11,844 nt of DNA from DASTSN01 sp035760665 (lineage in GTDB: Bacteria > Bacteroidota > Bacteroidia > Chitinophagales > Chitinophagaceae): contig DASTSN010000039.1 of assembly GCA_035760665.1 (NCBI GenBank), positions 1 through 11,844 on the forward strand. Direction: 5' to 3'. Below, piece after piece: positions 1 through 6,724 of the stretch. The notes below the pieces were generated by a model that had not been told where the DNA came from, did no database searches, and saw only the letters and a list, made by a program, of their open reading frames with translations. The first letter of the stretch is position 1. Each line of letters starts with the position of its first letter. Position numbers and translations under genes: made by a program.

Positions 1-283
1 AATCAGCCAGTTCAGGCTGTTTAAGCGCCTCAAAAATCATTCGAGAGTTCGGCAAAAAATGTAACAGGCAAAAATAATATTGCCAGCTAGCTTTACCGGC
101 TGACAATGTGTAGTCTTAAACGGCCCATACCAAAAATACAACACCCTGAATTTCAAGATAGTTGATTTTTAAACACTTATGACTGTTGCAATTTTGGAAC
201 GCTATTTGATTTACATCAAGCGGTTTTTCATAGGATATTGGATTTTAAAACGGGCGGGATGTCTATCCTGCCTTTTTTTACGC
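1..283. other. Non-coding left edge with a possible minus-strand partial ORF
   Basis: No convincing complete gene lies here. On the minus strand an open frame runs off the left edge from a possible TTG at 106 (or ATG at 40); it reads LSAGKASWQYYF at its start and MIFEALKQPELAD at its end. A perfect TAnnTTTG-type box (TATTTTTG, minus, 138 to 131) lies about 25 nt upstream of the TTG, with a TTG 15 nt further upstream, shorter than the usual -33/-7 spacing. I do not recognise the peptide, and 35 open codons can occur by chance. The plus-strand frames close by position 77. The rest, up to 251, shows nothing further. Confidence 0.3.
252..279 (+). terminator. Intrinsic terminator-like hairpin, possibly bidirectional
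   Basis: GGCGGGAT (253-260), loop GTCT, ATCCTGCC (265-272), then seven T (273-279). Read on the plus strand, the 8-bp stem is complete with one G-U wobble and the T-tract follows directly, so the best fit is termination of plus-strand transcription entering from the left. Read on the minus strand, just after the nnr stop codon, the same stem has one A-C mismatch and is followed by CG and then TTTT. It may therefore also terminate nnr, less efficiently. Direction is inferred from pairing only. Confidence 0.55.
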
Positions 284-1792
284 CTATGCTTCGCGGCAGT
301 TTTTAAATGCATCTCCAAGGAATTCAATAATGTCGCCTGCCAGCATGGCTTCCTCGCTATATTTTTTTGCGGCAAAATCCCCGGCTAGTCCATGTAAGTA
401 CACTGCAAGTATAGCAGCCTCAACGGGGCTGTACTGCTGCGCCAGTAAGCCTGTAATAATCCCCGTTAAAACATCTCCGCTGCCACCCGTAGCCATACCA
501 GGATTGCCGGTATTATTAAAATACCCTTTTTTATCGGGTGTGGCAATAAACGTATGATGCCCTTTTAACACAATGATCACCTGGTGTCCAGCCGCTTTTT
601 GTTTCGCTACAACTATCCGGTCAAAATCATTCTCACAAGCCCCAAACAACCTGTCAAACTCCTTGGGATGTGGTGTCAGTATAGTTCCTGCCGGGAGCAG
701 GGAAAGAAAATCTTTTTGTAATGCAAGGCAATTCAATGCATCTGCATCCAGCACCAGCGGCCCACGAAACGCATCCAGCAGTTCACGCAGCAGCATTTTC
801 GTTTCACTCGCTGTTCCCATCCCGGGGCCGATTCCGATTGCCGTAAAACGGGTAAGATCCGCTTCTGTTTTTGTGATGAATGATGAATTGAAATCAGTCA
901 TCACCATAGCTTCCGGCAGAGCGGTTTGCAAAACTGCATACCCGCAGGAAGGAATGTGACAAGTAAGCAAGCCGGCACCGCTTCGCAGGCAGGCCTTTGC
1001 TGCCAATACAGCTGCCCCCATTTTTCCATAACTACCGGCCAGCAATAATGCATGACCGAAAACACCTTTATGGGCAAAACGGTTACGGGGTTTATAAATG
1101 GAGCGAATGATCAGATGATCAATCATTTCGTCAGCTGTAACCAGTGATTGATAGTAATGCTGATCAAGACCAATATCAAGTATAACCGGCGACCCGATAA
1201 AGGCCCCATTTTCGGCCACCAGGAATGCCGGTTTTATACATTGAAAAGTTAACGTGTATTGTGCTTTTACTGCAATATGTCCTTTCGAAGAACGGTCGGC
1301 AGACAAACCGCTGGGAATGTCAATAGCAATAACCGGGCATTCCGCATGATTTATATGCTCAACCAACTGGGCCGTCACAGCTTCCAGCGGTCGGTTCAGG
1401 CCCGAACCAAACAACGCATCAATGATGATTTCATTTTTTTTAAAAACGGGGAAGTGTAATGCGGACTGGATATAATGAATTGGGATGGGCAACCCGTGTA
1501 TTCGCTGAAGGTTTGTGAGAAAATCATTAGTACCTTTTTGTCCAAATTCAAGTATATAAACAGATACATTACATTTTTTTTCAGCCAGCATCCGGGCAAT
1601 GGCGAGGCCATCGCCACCGTTATTCCCTTTTCCGCAAAAGATCGCATAGGAGTACTCCAGGAATTGCTTTTTTTCCAACCAACCGGTGCATGCAGCGGCC
1701 GCTCTTTCCATGAGGTCAATCGATGAGACCGGTTCATTTCGAATAGTATAGTCGTCCCAGGCTCTGATTTGCTCTGCATTCAATATTTTCAC
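284..1792 (-). CDS. nnr: Bifunctional NAD(P)H-hydrate repair enzyme (epimerase + dehydratase)
   Basis: This cytosolic enzyme repairs damaged nicotinamide cofactors. The N-terminal YjeF_N domain (about 1-220) epimerises R- and S-NAD(P)HX, and the C-terminal carbohydrate-kinase-like domain (about 235-500) dehydrates S-NAD(P)HX using ATP or ADP. Visible marks of the first domain are NNGGDG at 57-62, DALFGSGL at 125-132 and DIPSGLSAD near 158-166. The second domain shows HKGVFGHALLLAGSYGKMGA at 241-260, GIGPGMG near 320-326, LDADALN at 348-354, TPHPKEFDRL from 373, and the nucleotide site NPGMATGGSGDVLTG at 430-444. At 502 residues it has the usual length for the fused protein. The start is GTG at 1792; it gives the family N-terminus MKILNAEQIRAWD, and no ATG is suitably placed. 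The start codon lies within an inverted repeat (see that entry). The serine hydrolase gene ends 62 nt upstream on the same strand, so co-transcription is possible but not shown. Confidence 0.96.
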   Translation of the reverse strand: MKILNAEQIRAWDDYTIRNEPVSSIDLMERAAAACTGWLEKKQFLEYSYAIFCGKGNNGGDGLAIARMLAEKKCNVSVYILEFGQKGTNDFLTNLQRIHGLPIPIHYIQSALHFPVFKKNEIIIDALFGSGLNRPLEAVTAQLVEHINHAECPVIAIDIPSGLSADRSSKGHIAVKAQYTLTFQCIKPAFLVAENGAFIGSPVILDIGLDQHYYQSLVTADEMIDHLIIRSIYKPRNRFAHKGVFGHALLLAGSYGKMGAAVLAAKACLRSGAGLLTCHIPSCGYAVLQTALPEAMVMTDFNSSFITKTEADLTRFTAIGIGPGMGTASETKMLLRELLDAFRGPLVLDADALNCLALQKDFLSLLPAGTILTPHPKEFDRLFGACENDFDRIVVAKQKAAGHQVIIVLKGHHTFIATPDKKGYFNNTGNPGMATGGSGDVLTGIITGLLAQQYSPVEAAILAVYLHGLAGDFAAKKYSEEAMLAGDIIEFLGDAFKNCREA

Positions 1793-1823
1793 CTTTGTAC
1801 AATTTATGTCCTAAAGGTGAAAA
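1786..1823 (-). repeat. Perfect 11-bp inverted repeat spanning the nnr start codon
   Basis: The plus-strand arms are TTTTCACCTTT (1786-1796) and AAAGGTGAAAA (1813-1823), separated by 16 nt. In the minus-strand transcript, the second arm as read 5' to 3' contains the GTG start codon of nnr (1792-1790). If transcription begins far enough upstream, the mRNA could fold so that the start codon is paired. The same sequence could instead be a protein-binding operator, or chance in A/T-rich DNA. The pairing is directly visible; a function is inferred. Confidence 0.45.
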
Positions 1824-1827
1824 ACAA
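1799..1827 (-). promoter_or_regulatory. Weak candidate promoter for nnr
   Basis: On the minus strand, TTG (1827-1825) is followed after 18 nt by TAAATTGT (1806-1799), a degenerate match to the Bacteroidota pattern TTG-N17-23-TAnnTTTG. Transcription from it would start close to the GTG codon, giving a very short leader that excludes the upstream arm of the inverted repeat. The match is poor, and read-through from the hydrolase gene is an equally good alternative. Confidence 0.25.
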
Positions 1828-1854
1828 TTTTGAAATAAGAAATGATGCTACTGA

Positions 1855-3114
1855 TTACTTTTTAGCCTTTCTTGGTCGGGCAGATGATTTTCGTAATGCC
1901 GTAGCATGATGTGATGATGAGTGAACTGCTTTCTTTTGAGCCACATTTTCATCATCTTCTTCATTGTTGGATTGCTGCAGGTAGTCGCCAAAGAGGTCAT
2001 AGGCTCCACGGGCAGATCTGTAAATATTATTATTGTACCTGTTGCCAATAACTATGATCGTGGCTTTTTCATCCAGCAAACGTGCAAACGCTGAATTGGT
2101 GCCGTGCCAGCGGCCGTTGTGGTAAATAACTTTCTTGCCATTGGGCAATGTCAGTAAACGCCAGGCGAGCCCGTAGTTGTGAATGGAAGGCCGTTCGTTG
2201 CTATAGGGTGTATAGGCAGAATCCAGTAAAGCCTGGCCAATGATTTGACCGTTAGAAACGGCTACATCCCATTTGAGCAGGTCACGTGCCGTCGTATAGA
2301 TGTTTTTATCCCCGTATGTCTTATCCAAAAAATCCGGCTGCCAATACCGCCCCCAGCCATTAAAACTTGGTGTGAGCCGGGCAGAATCGGCATCTGTCGC
2401 CACAAAAGTATGATCCATGTGCAGCGGGGTAAAAAATTGTTCCTTCATATACACAGGATATGGTGTACCCGTAATTTTTTCTATAATTATTGCCAATAAC
2501 AGGTAGTTGGTATTGGAATAACTGAATCGCCTGTCGGGTTCGGCTTCTTTACCGGGCTTTAAAGTAAAAAGCGATTGCAGTACCTCTTCATTGGTAACCG
2601 GTTTAGATTTATCCCAGCCTAAACTTTCCAGGTAATGGACATAATTGGGCAGGCCGCTGCGGTGATTGAGTAACGTCTTAACAGTCACGCCGGGATACGG
2701 AAAGCCCGGGAAAAATTTGCTGAGCGTATCGTCGAGATTGAGTTTACCTTCCTCGATCAGTTGTAAAACCGCCATTCCGGTGAATGTTTTGGAAGCCGAG
2801 GCAATATGCATCGGTGTGTCGGCAGTCAGGGAATCGTCTTTTTGCCGCAAATCACGAAGCCCGTGATAGGCTTCGAACACAATAACCCCGTTTTTGGCAA
2901 CCAGCACAGTTCCGTTAAAATTTCTTGTTAATAGTGCCGAGTCAAAATAATGCGAGACAAGCTGATGATAATATGTATATTCTTTAGCACTTAACTGGCC
3001 CGAAACCGGGAGATCATGCCGGACAGAATCTTTTACAACTGGCTTGGGCTGACTGATTGAATTACAACCAGCTGCGAGTACTGCTGCCATGATGACGGAT
3101 AAAAAGGTCTTCAC
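1855..3114 (-). CDS. Serine hydrolase lipoprotein, beta-lactamase/PBP fold (class C-like)
   Basis: This is a penicillin-recognising serine hydrolase of the beta-lactamase superfamily (Pfam Beta-lactamase, class C/DD-peptidase/esterase group). The N-terminus MKTFLSVIMAAVLAAGC is a short lipoprotein signal with the acylated Cys at 17, so the mature protein should be membrane-anchored in the periplasm or outer membrane. The three active-site motifs are present: SxxK at 106-109 (SASK), YSN at 199-201 and HNG at 332-334. NHRSGLPNY (150-158) is also typical of the family. The start is GTG at 3114 and gives a clean signal peptide. After the domain ends (near 380) comes an unusual tail: an Asn/Glu/Asp-rich patch (NNEEDDE, 383-389), then a His/Ser and Lys/Arg-rich end (RKSSARPRKAKK). 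The substrate cannot be told from sequence: D-Ala-D-Ala peptide, ester and beta-lactam are all possible, and most single family members near housekeeping genes are not resistance enzymes. It is divergent from serA and 62 nt upstream of nnr. Confidence 0.92.
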   Translation of the reverse strand: MKTFLSVIMAAVLAAGCNSISQPKPVVKDSVRHDLPVSGQLSAKEYTYYHQLVSHYFDSALLTRNFNGTVLVAKNGVIVFEAYHGLRDLRQKDDSLTADTPMHIASASKTFTGMAVLQLIEEGKLNLDDTLSKFFPGFPYPGVTVKTLLNHRSGLPNYVHYLESLGWDKSKPVTNEEVLQSLFTLKPGKEAEPDRRFSYSNTNYLLLAIIIEKITGTPYPVYMKEQFFTPLHMDHTFVATDADSARLTPSFNGWGRYWQPDFLDKTYGDKNIYTTARDLLKWDVAVSNGQIIGQALLDSAYTPYSNERPSIHNYGLAWRLLTLPNGKKVIYHNGRWHGTNSAFARLLDEKATIIVIGNRYNNNIYRSARGAYDLFGDYLQQSNNEEDDENVAQKKAVHSSSHHATALRKSSARPRKAKK

Positions 3115-3142
3115 CAGGATAATTTTAAATGAACCAATTTTT

Positions 3143-3150
3143 CAAAGTTA
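3143..3150 (-). promoter_or_regulatory. -7 promoter box for the serine hydrolase gene
   Basis: The minus strand reads TAACTTTG, a full match to TAnnTTTG, 28 nt upstream of the GTG start. That would leave a leader of about 20 nt. Two TTG triplets (3168-3166 and 3165-3163) lie upstream, but at 15 and 12 nt, shorter than the usual 17-23 nt spacing, so the -33 part is weak. Confidence 0.45.
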
Positions 3151-3219
3151 CGGCTTGCTTTTCAACAACGTCGCAGCCAGCGAATTATTTTGATGAGTTA
3201 TACAGATATTTGCAGCATT

Positions 3220-4455
3220 ATGGAAACAGGCAAAACAAGTTATCCCAAAGAAAAAGTCAGGATTTTATTCTTAGAAAACATCAGCGATACGGCCGTAAAA
3301 AACTTTCGCCAAAATGGTTACACGCAGGTAGAAAAACTCAGCAAAGCACTTACAGAGGAAGAACTGATCCGCGAAATTAAAGATGTGCACATTTTAGGAA
3401 TTCGCTCCAAAACCAAGGTTACCAGGCGTGTGCTGGAAGCTGCCAAAAAGCTGCAGGCTATTGGCTGTTTTTGCATCGGCGTAAACCAGGTAGATCTGAA
3501 AACAGCCACCCAAAACGGTGTGGTGGTGTTCAATGCGCCCTACTCCAATACACGTTCTGTTGCCGAGCTGGTCATTGGAGCCTCCATCCTGCTGATCCGC
3601 CGCATTCCCGATAAAAATAAAGCCGCACACGAGGGTATATGGATGAAAGATGCCAAGGGCAGCTATGAATTACGCGGTAAAACAATGGGTATTATTGGTT
3701 ATGGCAATATCGGCTCGCAGGTGAGTGTACTCGCCGAAGCCCTTGGTATGAAAGTGATTTTTTATGATGTGGAAACCAAACTGCCCCTTGGCAATGCCGA
3801 AGATGCCCGTTCACTGAAAGAACTTGTCAGCCGGGCCGATATCATCACCCTGCATGTGCCTGAGACCACGCAAACCAAAAACCTGATCAATAAAAACGTA
3901 TTAAAAAATTTCAAAAAAGGATCCATCCTGTTAAACTATGCAAGGGGAGAAGTTGTGGACCTGGATGCTTTGCGCAAATGTATACTCGACCAGCAAATCA
4001 GCGGTGCGGCTATAGACGTTTATCCCTGGGAGCCGGAAAAAAACGGCGACCGCTTTGAATCTCCGTTACAGGGATTACCTAATGTTATCCTGACACCGCA
4101 TATCGGCGGTTCTACCGAAGAAGCGCAGCAAAATATTGGAGAAGATGTGAGCGCCAAACTGTTTAATTTTCTCGAAAAGGGCGTCACATTCGGGTCGCAC
4201 ACAGTTCCTGCTTTGTCGTTACCACCTCAGGAAGGGGCTCACCGCATATTGCATATCCACAACAACGTACCAGGCGTGTTGTCGGAAATCAATACCCGTT
4301 TATCGAAACATAATATCAATATCCTGGGACAATATTTAAAAACAAATGAGACGATTGGTTACGTAGTGCTGGACATTGACAAAAAACTTTCCAACCAGGC
4401 TTTCCAATTACTCAAGGAAGTAAAGCAAACCATTAAAGTGCGGCTGCTTTATTAA
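3220..4455 (+). CDS. serA: D-3-phosphoglycerate dehydrogenase
   Basis: SerA oxidises 3-phosphoglycerate to 3-phosphohydroxypyruvate with NAD+, the first step of serine synthesis, in the cytosol. I choose the ATG at 3220 (411 residues), although the frame is open from TTG 3190 and ATG 3193. From 3220 the length and N-terminal layout match E. coli SerA (410 residues), and the extra ten residues have no counterpart. In 411-residue numbering, the NAD-binding GYGNIG is at 160-165, the substrate/catalytic Arg at 242 (NYARGEVVD), Glu at 271 (YPWEP) and His at 294 (TPHIGGST). IGCFCIG and NAPYSNTRSVAELVIG are strongly conserved. The C-terminal ACT domain (about 340-411) keeps HIHNNVPGVL and NINILGQYL, including the His and Asn positions that bind L-serine in E. 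coli, so serine feedback inhibition is likely. The protein ends VRLLY, as the E. coli enzyme ends ARLLY. It appears monocistronic: divergent from the hydrolase and closed by a strong terminator. serC and serB are not in the window. A weak -7-like GATATTTG (3205-3212) sits just before the chosen start. Confidence 0.97.
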   Translation: METGKTSYPKEKVRILFLENISDTAVKNFRQNGYTQVEKLSKALTEEELIREIKDVHILGIRSKTKVTRRVLEAAKKLQAIGCFCIGVNQVDLKTATQNGVVVFNAPYSNTRSVAELVIGASILLIRRIPDKNKAAHEGIWMKDAKGSYELRGKTMGIIGYGNIGSQVSVLAEALGMKVIFYDVETKLPLGNAEDARSLKELVSRADIITLHVPETTQTKNLINKNVLKNFKKGSILLNYARGEVVDLDALRKCILDQQISGAAIDVYPWEPEKNGDRFESPLQGLPNVILTPHIGGSTEEAQQNIGEDVSAKLFNFLEKGVTFGSHTVPALSLPPQEGAHRILHIHNNVPGVLSEINTRLSKHNINILGQYLKTNETIGYVVLDIDKKLSNQAFQLLKEVKQTIKVRLLY

Positions 4456-4503
4456 TTTAATTTGTCAGTTTTGACATCATTCGTTTACTGGATTGACTTT
4501 GCT

Positions 4504-4534
4504 ATCCTCCTGCTTTTGCGGGAGGATTTTTTTT
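4504..4534 (+). terminator. Strong rho-independent terminator of serA
   Basis: ATCCTCCTGC (4504-4513), loop TTTT, GCGGGAGGAT (4518-4527): a 10-bp stem with a single T-G wobble. A run of eight T (4527-4534) follows directly. It lies 48 nt after the serA stop. The minus strand has no T-run at the matching side, so it acts in the plus direction only and separates serA from the NADH dehydrogenase gene. Confidence 0.9.
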
Positions 4535-4603
4535 CACGGCTATTCGTCACCTGTTTGTAATAAATCGACAAAAGCTTTACGAAAACGGGAAATCATTTCC
4601 AGT

Positions 4604-4625
4604 ATTTTCAAAAAATATTGAAAAT
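4604..4625. promoter_or_regulatory. 8-bp inverted repeat upstream of the NADH dehydrogenase gene, candidate operator
   Basis: ATTTTCAA (4604-4611), a 6-nt spacer, and TTGAAAAT (4618-4625) form a perfect dyad. It sits immediately upstream of the candidate -7 box at 4630-4637, about where the -33 region would be and 28 nt before the ATG. The geometry suits a dimeric transcription factor, but A/T-rich dyads also arise by chance. No regulator is linked. Confidence 0.4.
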
Positions 4626-4629
4626 TATG

Positions 4630-4637
4630 TAATTTTA
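4630..4637 (+). promoter_or_regulatory. Candidate -7 box for the NADH dehydrogenase gene
   Basis: TAATTTTA matches five of the six fixed positions of TAnnTTTG (the last G is A). It lies 16 nt before the ATG, giving a short leader. No well-spaced -33 TTG is visible; the inverted repeat occupies that place. Confidence 0.3.
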
Positions 4638-4653
4638 CCAGCAAACAGTACAT

Positions 4654-5922
4654 ATGAAAATCATCATTGCAGGAGCGGGATTCGGTGGACTGAAGCTGGC
4701 CAGAGAACTGAATAATAAACCAGGTTTTGAGCTTGTGTTGCTTGACCGGTTTAATTACCACCAGTTTCAGCCGCTTTTTTACCAGGTAGCCACGGCAGGG
4801 CTGGATGCCAGCAATATTTCTTTTCCGTTACGAAAAGTGTTTCATAAAAGCAAAAACGTCCGGATCAGGGTTGCCAGCTTGCAGCAGGTTGTTCCTGCGG
4901 AACATAAAATCATCACTAGTATCGGCGAGATGCATTATGATAAACTGGTACTGGCCATGGGCGCCGATACCAATTTCTTTGGAAATCATCAACTAGCCGA
5001 AAATGCCTTTCCCATGAAATCCACTGTTGAGGCATTGCAACTGCGCCACCGCCTGATCCAGAATTTTGAAGATGCCCTGACCGTAACCGATGCAGATGAG
5101 CTGCAACGGCTGATGAATATTGTAGTAGTGGGGGGCGGACCAACAGGTGTGGAAGTATCCGGTGCCCTCGCAGAAATGAAAAGATATGTGTTACCAAAAG
5201 ATTACCCGGAACTCGATTTTTCCAAAATGAATATTTACCTGCTCGAAGGTGGTGATAAAATGTTGCCCACTATGAGCGCCAGGTCCTCTGAGCAATCCAG
5301 GCGTTATTTGCAACGGCTGGGCGTAACCGTGATGACAGGTTCGCTGCTGAAAGATTATGATGGCAAAACAGTTTTGCTCCAAAATGGACAACAAATCCCC
5401 AGCAGTACCGTGTTGTGGGCGGCAGGTATCAAAGGAAATATTCCTGCCGGGATAGATAAAAGCCTTATGGCAAAAGGGAACCGCATTCTAGTTGATGCGC
5501 ATTGCCAGGTAAAAGGAGTGCCGGATATTTATGCCATTGGCGATCTGGCCTGCATGGAATCGGCGGCCTATCCGCACGGTCATCCGCAGGTGGCGCCGGT
5601 TGCAATTCAGCAGGCACAGCTTCTAGCAAAAAATTTTAAAAGACTGAGTGCAAATAAAGGACTACCCAGCGACTTTACCTACCGGGATAAAGGCTCGATG
5701 GCTACCGTTGGCCGTAACCTGGCCGTTGTGGATATTCCAAAACCAAAGCTCCATTTTGGCGGCTTCCCTGCCTGGCTTGTGTGGATGTCGCTGCACCTCG
5801 TATTAATCCTTGGTGTGAAAAACCGCTTTTTTGTCTTCATTAACTGGTTGTATAATTATATCACCTATGATCAAAACCTGCGGTTGATTTTTAAAGAATT
5901 TTATAAACCCAGAAAAGCATAA
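4654..5922 (+). CDS. ndh: Type II NADH:quinone oxidoreductase (NDH-2)
   Basis: This single-subunit flavoenzyme transfers electrons from NADH to the membrane quinone (probably menaquinone in this lineage) without pumping protons. It belongs to the two-dinucleotide-binding-domain FAD oxidoreductases. The FAD motif GAGFGG is at 7-12, with an acidic residue ending the second strand (LLDRF, 29-33). The NADH motif GGGPTGVE is at 160-167. AIGDLA (294-299) is the second FAD contact. APVAIQQAQ (314-322) is the conserved helix lining the quinone site. The C-terminal part (about 371-410, AWLVWMSLHLVLILGV and following) is amphipathic and hydrophobic, as in the membrane anchor of this family. The 422-residue length is normal. 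The start ATG directly precedes the beta-strand and the GxGxxG motif. The gene stands alone, with the serA terminator upstream and a 199-nt gap downstream. Confidence 0.94.
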   Translation: MKIIIAGAGFGGLKLARELNNKPGFELVLLDRFNYHQFQPLFYQVATAGLDASNISFPLRKVFHKSKNVRIRVASLQQVVPAEHKIITSIGEMHYDKLVLAMGADTNFFGNHQLAENAFPMKSTVEALQLRHRLIQNFEDALTVTDADELQRLMNIVVVGGGPTGVEVSGALAEMKRYVLPKDYPELDFSKMNIYLLEGGDKMLPTMSARSSEQSRRYLQRLGVTVMTGSLLKDYDGKTVLLQNGQQIPSSTVLWAAGIKGNIPAGIDKSLMAKGNRILVDAHCQVKGVPDIYAIGDLACMESAAYPHGHPQVAPVAIQQAQLLAKNFKRLSANKGLPSDFTYRDKGSMATVGRNLAVVDIPKPKLHFGGFPAWLVWMSLHLVLILGVKNRFFVFINWLYNYITYDQNLRLIFKEFYKPRKA

Positions 5923-5960
5923 AGCGATCAAAGCCTGATAAGAATTGTGATAACAACAAT

Positions 5961-5987
5961 AGCTGAAATGCTTTAGCATTATTAGCT
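5961..5987. repeat. Hairpin in the ndh-tetR intergenic region
   Basis: AGCT (5961-5964) and AATGC (5967-5971) pair with GCATT (5976-5980) and AGCT (5984-5987) around a TTTA loop, with a small internal loop of GA against ATT. There is no T-tract, so it is not a typical intrinsic terminator. It lies 38 nt after the ndh stop and could protect the 3' end or act in factor-dependent termination. Apart from the hairpin and the tetR promoter/operator, I see nothing in 5923-6121. Confidence 0.3.
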
Positions 5988-6093
5988 GCCCAGCCATGTA
6001 TAAGCACACTACTTCTCACAGTTATTACTGGAACATAAAAACGCTACTTTAAAAAAATACTTTATCCAGGATAGAAAAAAAGATTCCCAGAAG

Positions 6094-6107
6094 TGAATAA
6101 TTATTCA
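6094..6107. promoter_or_regulatory. TetR operator 1 (14-bp perfect palindrome at the tetR promoter)
   Basis: TGAATAATTATTCA is a perfect palindrome ending two bases before the -7 box of the tetR gene, so a bound dimer would cover the promoter. With the following six bases it forms a 20-mer, TGAATAATTATTCATTTATA (6094-6113), that recurs with a single difference before the exporter gene (6711-6730). Size and position fit an autoregulated TetR-family operator. The assignment to this regulator is inferred from proximity and recurrence. Confidence 0.75.
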
Positions 6108-6109
6108 TT

Positions 6110-6117
6110 TATATTTG
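6110..6117 (+). promoter_or_regulatory. -7 promoter box of the tetR gene
   Basis: TATATTTG is a full match to TAnnTTTG and lies 4 nt before the GTG start. Transcription would begin at or just inside the start codon, implying a leaderless or nearly leaderless mRNA if this box and start are right. No -33 TTG is visible at normal spacing; the operator occupies that region. Confidence 0.45.
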
Positions 6118-6121
6118 TAGC

Positions 6122-6694
6122 GTGAAAGTGCGGGATGAAAATAAGACCGACCAGATTTATGAGGCGACACTTAAACTGGTTAAAGCCAGTGGCCTCGCCG
6201 GCATCACGATGCAGGCCGTAGCCAGAGAAGCAGGCCTCGCTACCGGCACGCTGTACATTTATTTTAAAAATAAAGATGCCCTGATCATCAGTTTATTTGA
6301 CCGCTGTGTAAAAAGTTCGGCCAGGGATTTTTTTAAAAATTACAATCCGCAATCGCCATTTAAAGAAGGCTTCCGCATCATTTGGGAAAATATCGTACGC
6401 CACCGCGTCACACGTTTTGATGAAAGCATTTTTATTGAACAATGCTTTCATTCACCTTTTATTGATGAGGATACAAAAACCACGCTTCGGAAAATGTTTG
6501 CGCCCCTGGTTCAGTTACTGGACCGCGGCAAGAATGAAGGTTGGCTGAAAGCGATCGATACTTTCTGGCTTTTAGGGTTTTTGATCGGCACCATCAACGA
6601 AATTGCTAAACGCGTTACGTATTTTAACCGTAAACTAACACCCGATGTGCTGGAAGCGAATTTTCAACTTTGCTGGGACGGGATCAAGCAATAA
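6122..6694 (+). CDS. TetR/AcrR-family transcriptional repressor
   Basis: This is a DNA-binding dimer that probably represses its own gene and the exporter operon downstream, with release on binding a small molecule. The N-terminal TetR_N helix-turn-helix covers about 8-56: ITMQAVAREAGLATGTLYIY (28-47), then FKNKDALI, which is the family recognition-helix signature. The remaining residues (about 60-190) form the variable ligand-binding and dimer domain and do not reveal the inducer. At 190 residues it has the normal length. The start is GTG at 6122; it gives the expected short lead (MKVRDENKTDQIYEATLKL) into helix 1, and no ATG is suitably placed. A second GTG at 6128 would also work and would leave a few nucleotides of leader. 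The exporter begins 89 nt downstream on the same strand, and near-identical palindromes precede both genes. Confidence 0.93.
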   Translation: MKVRDENKTDQIYEATLKLVKASGLAGITMQAVAREAGLATGTLYIYFKNKDALIISLFDRCVKSSARDFFKNYNPQSPFKEGFRIIWENIVRHRVTRFDESIFIEQCFHSPFIDEDTKTTLRKMFAPLVQLLDRGKNEGWLKAIDTFWLLGFLIGTINEIAKRVTYFNRKLTPDVLEANFQLCWDGIKQ

Positions 6695-6710
6695 TTTTTT
6701 TCAAATAAAA

Positions 6711-6724
6711 TGAATATTTATTCA
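6711..6724. promoter_or_regulatory. TetR operator 2 upstream of the exporter operon
   Basis: TGAATATTTATTCA has the same 6-bp arms as operator 1 (TGAATA and TATTCA) around a 2-base centre. The 20-mer beginning here matches the operator 1 20-mer at 19 of 20 positions. It lies 59 nt before the exporter ATG and 16 nt after the tetR stop, so it can control the exporter independently of tetR. The exporter's own -7 box is not clear: TATAAATA occupies the equivalent position but matches TAnnTTTG poorly. Confidence 0.72.

Noticed and set aside
573..959. 128-codon plus-strand frame opposite nnr
   Set aside because: It is a shadow of the dehydratase domain, Ser/Arg-rich and without domain features; the minus-strand frame contains all the conserved motifs.
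1855..3114. Serine hydrolase as an antibiotic-resistance beta-lactamase
   Set aside because: The SxxK/YSN/HxG set is shared by esterases and DD-peptidases, the protein is a lipoprotein with an extra tail, and there is no ampR-like regulator or mobile context.
3190..3219. TTG/ATG starts upstream of serA
   Set aside because: They add ten residues with no counterpart in E. coli SerA, while ATG 3220 gives the expected length and N-terminus.
4463..4476. TGTCA-N4-TGACA repeat just after the serA stop
   Set aside because: It is only five bases per arm without a T-run, and the strong terminator at 4504-4534 already explains the end of the transcript.
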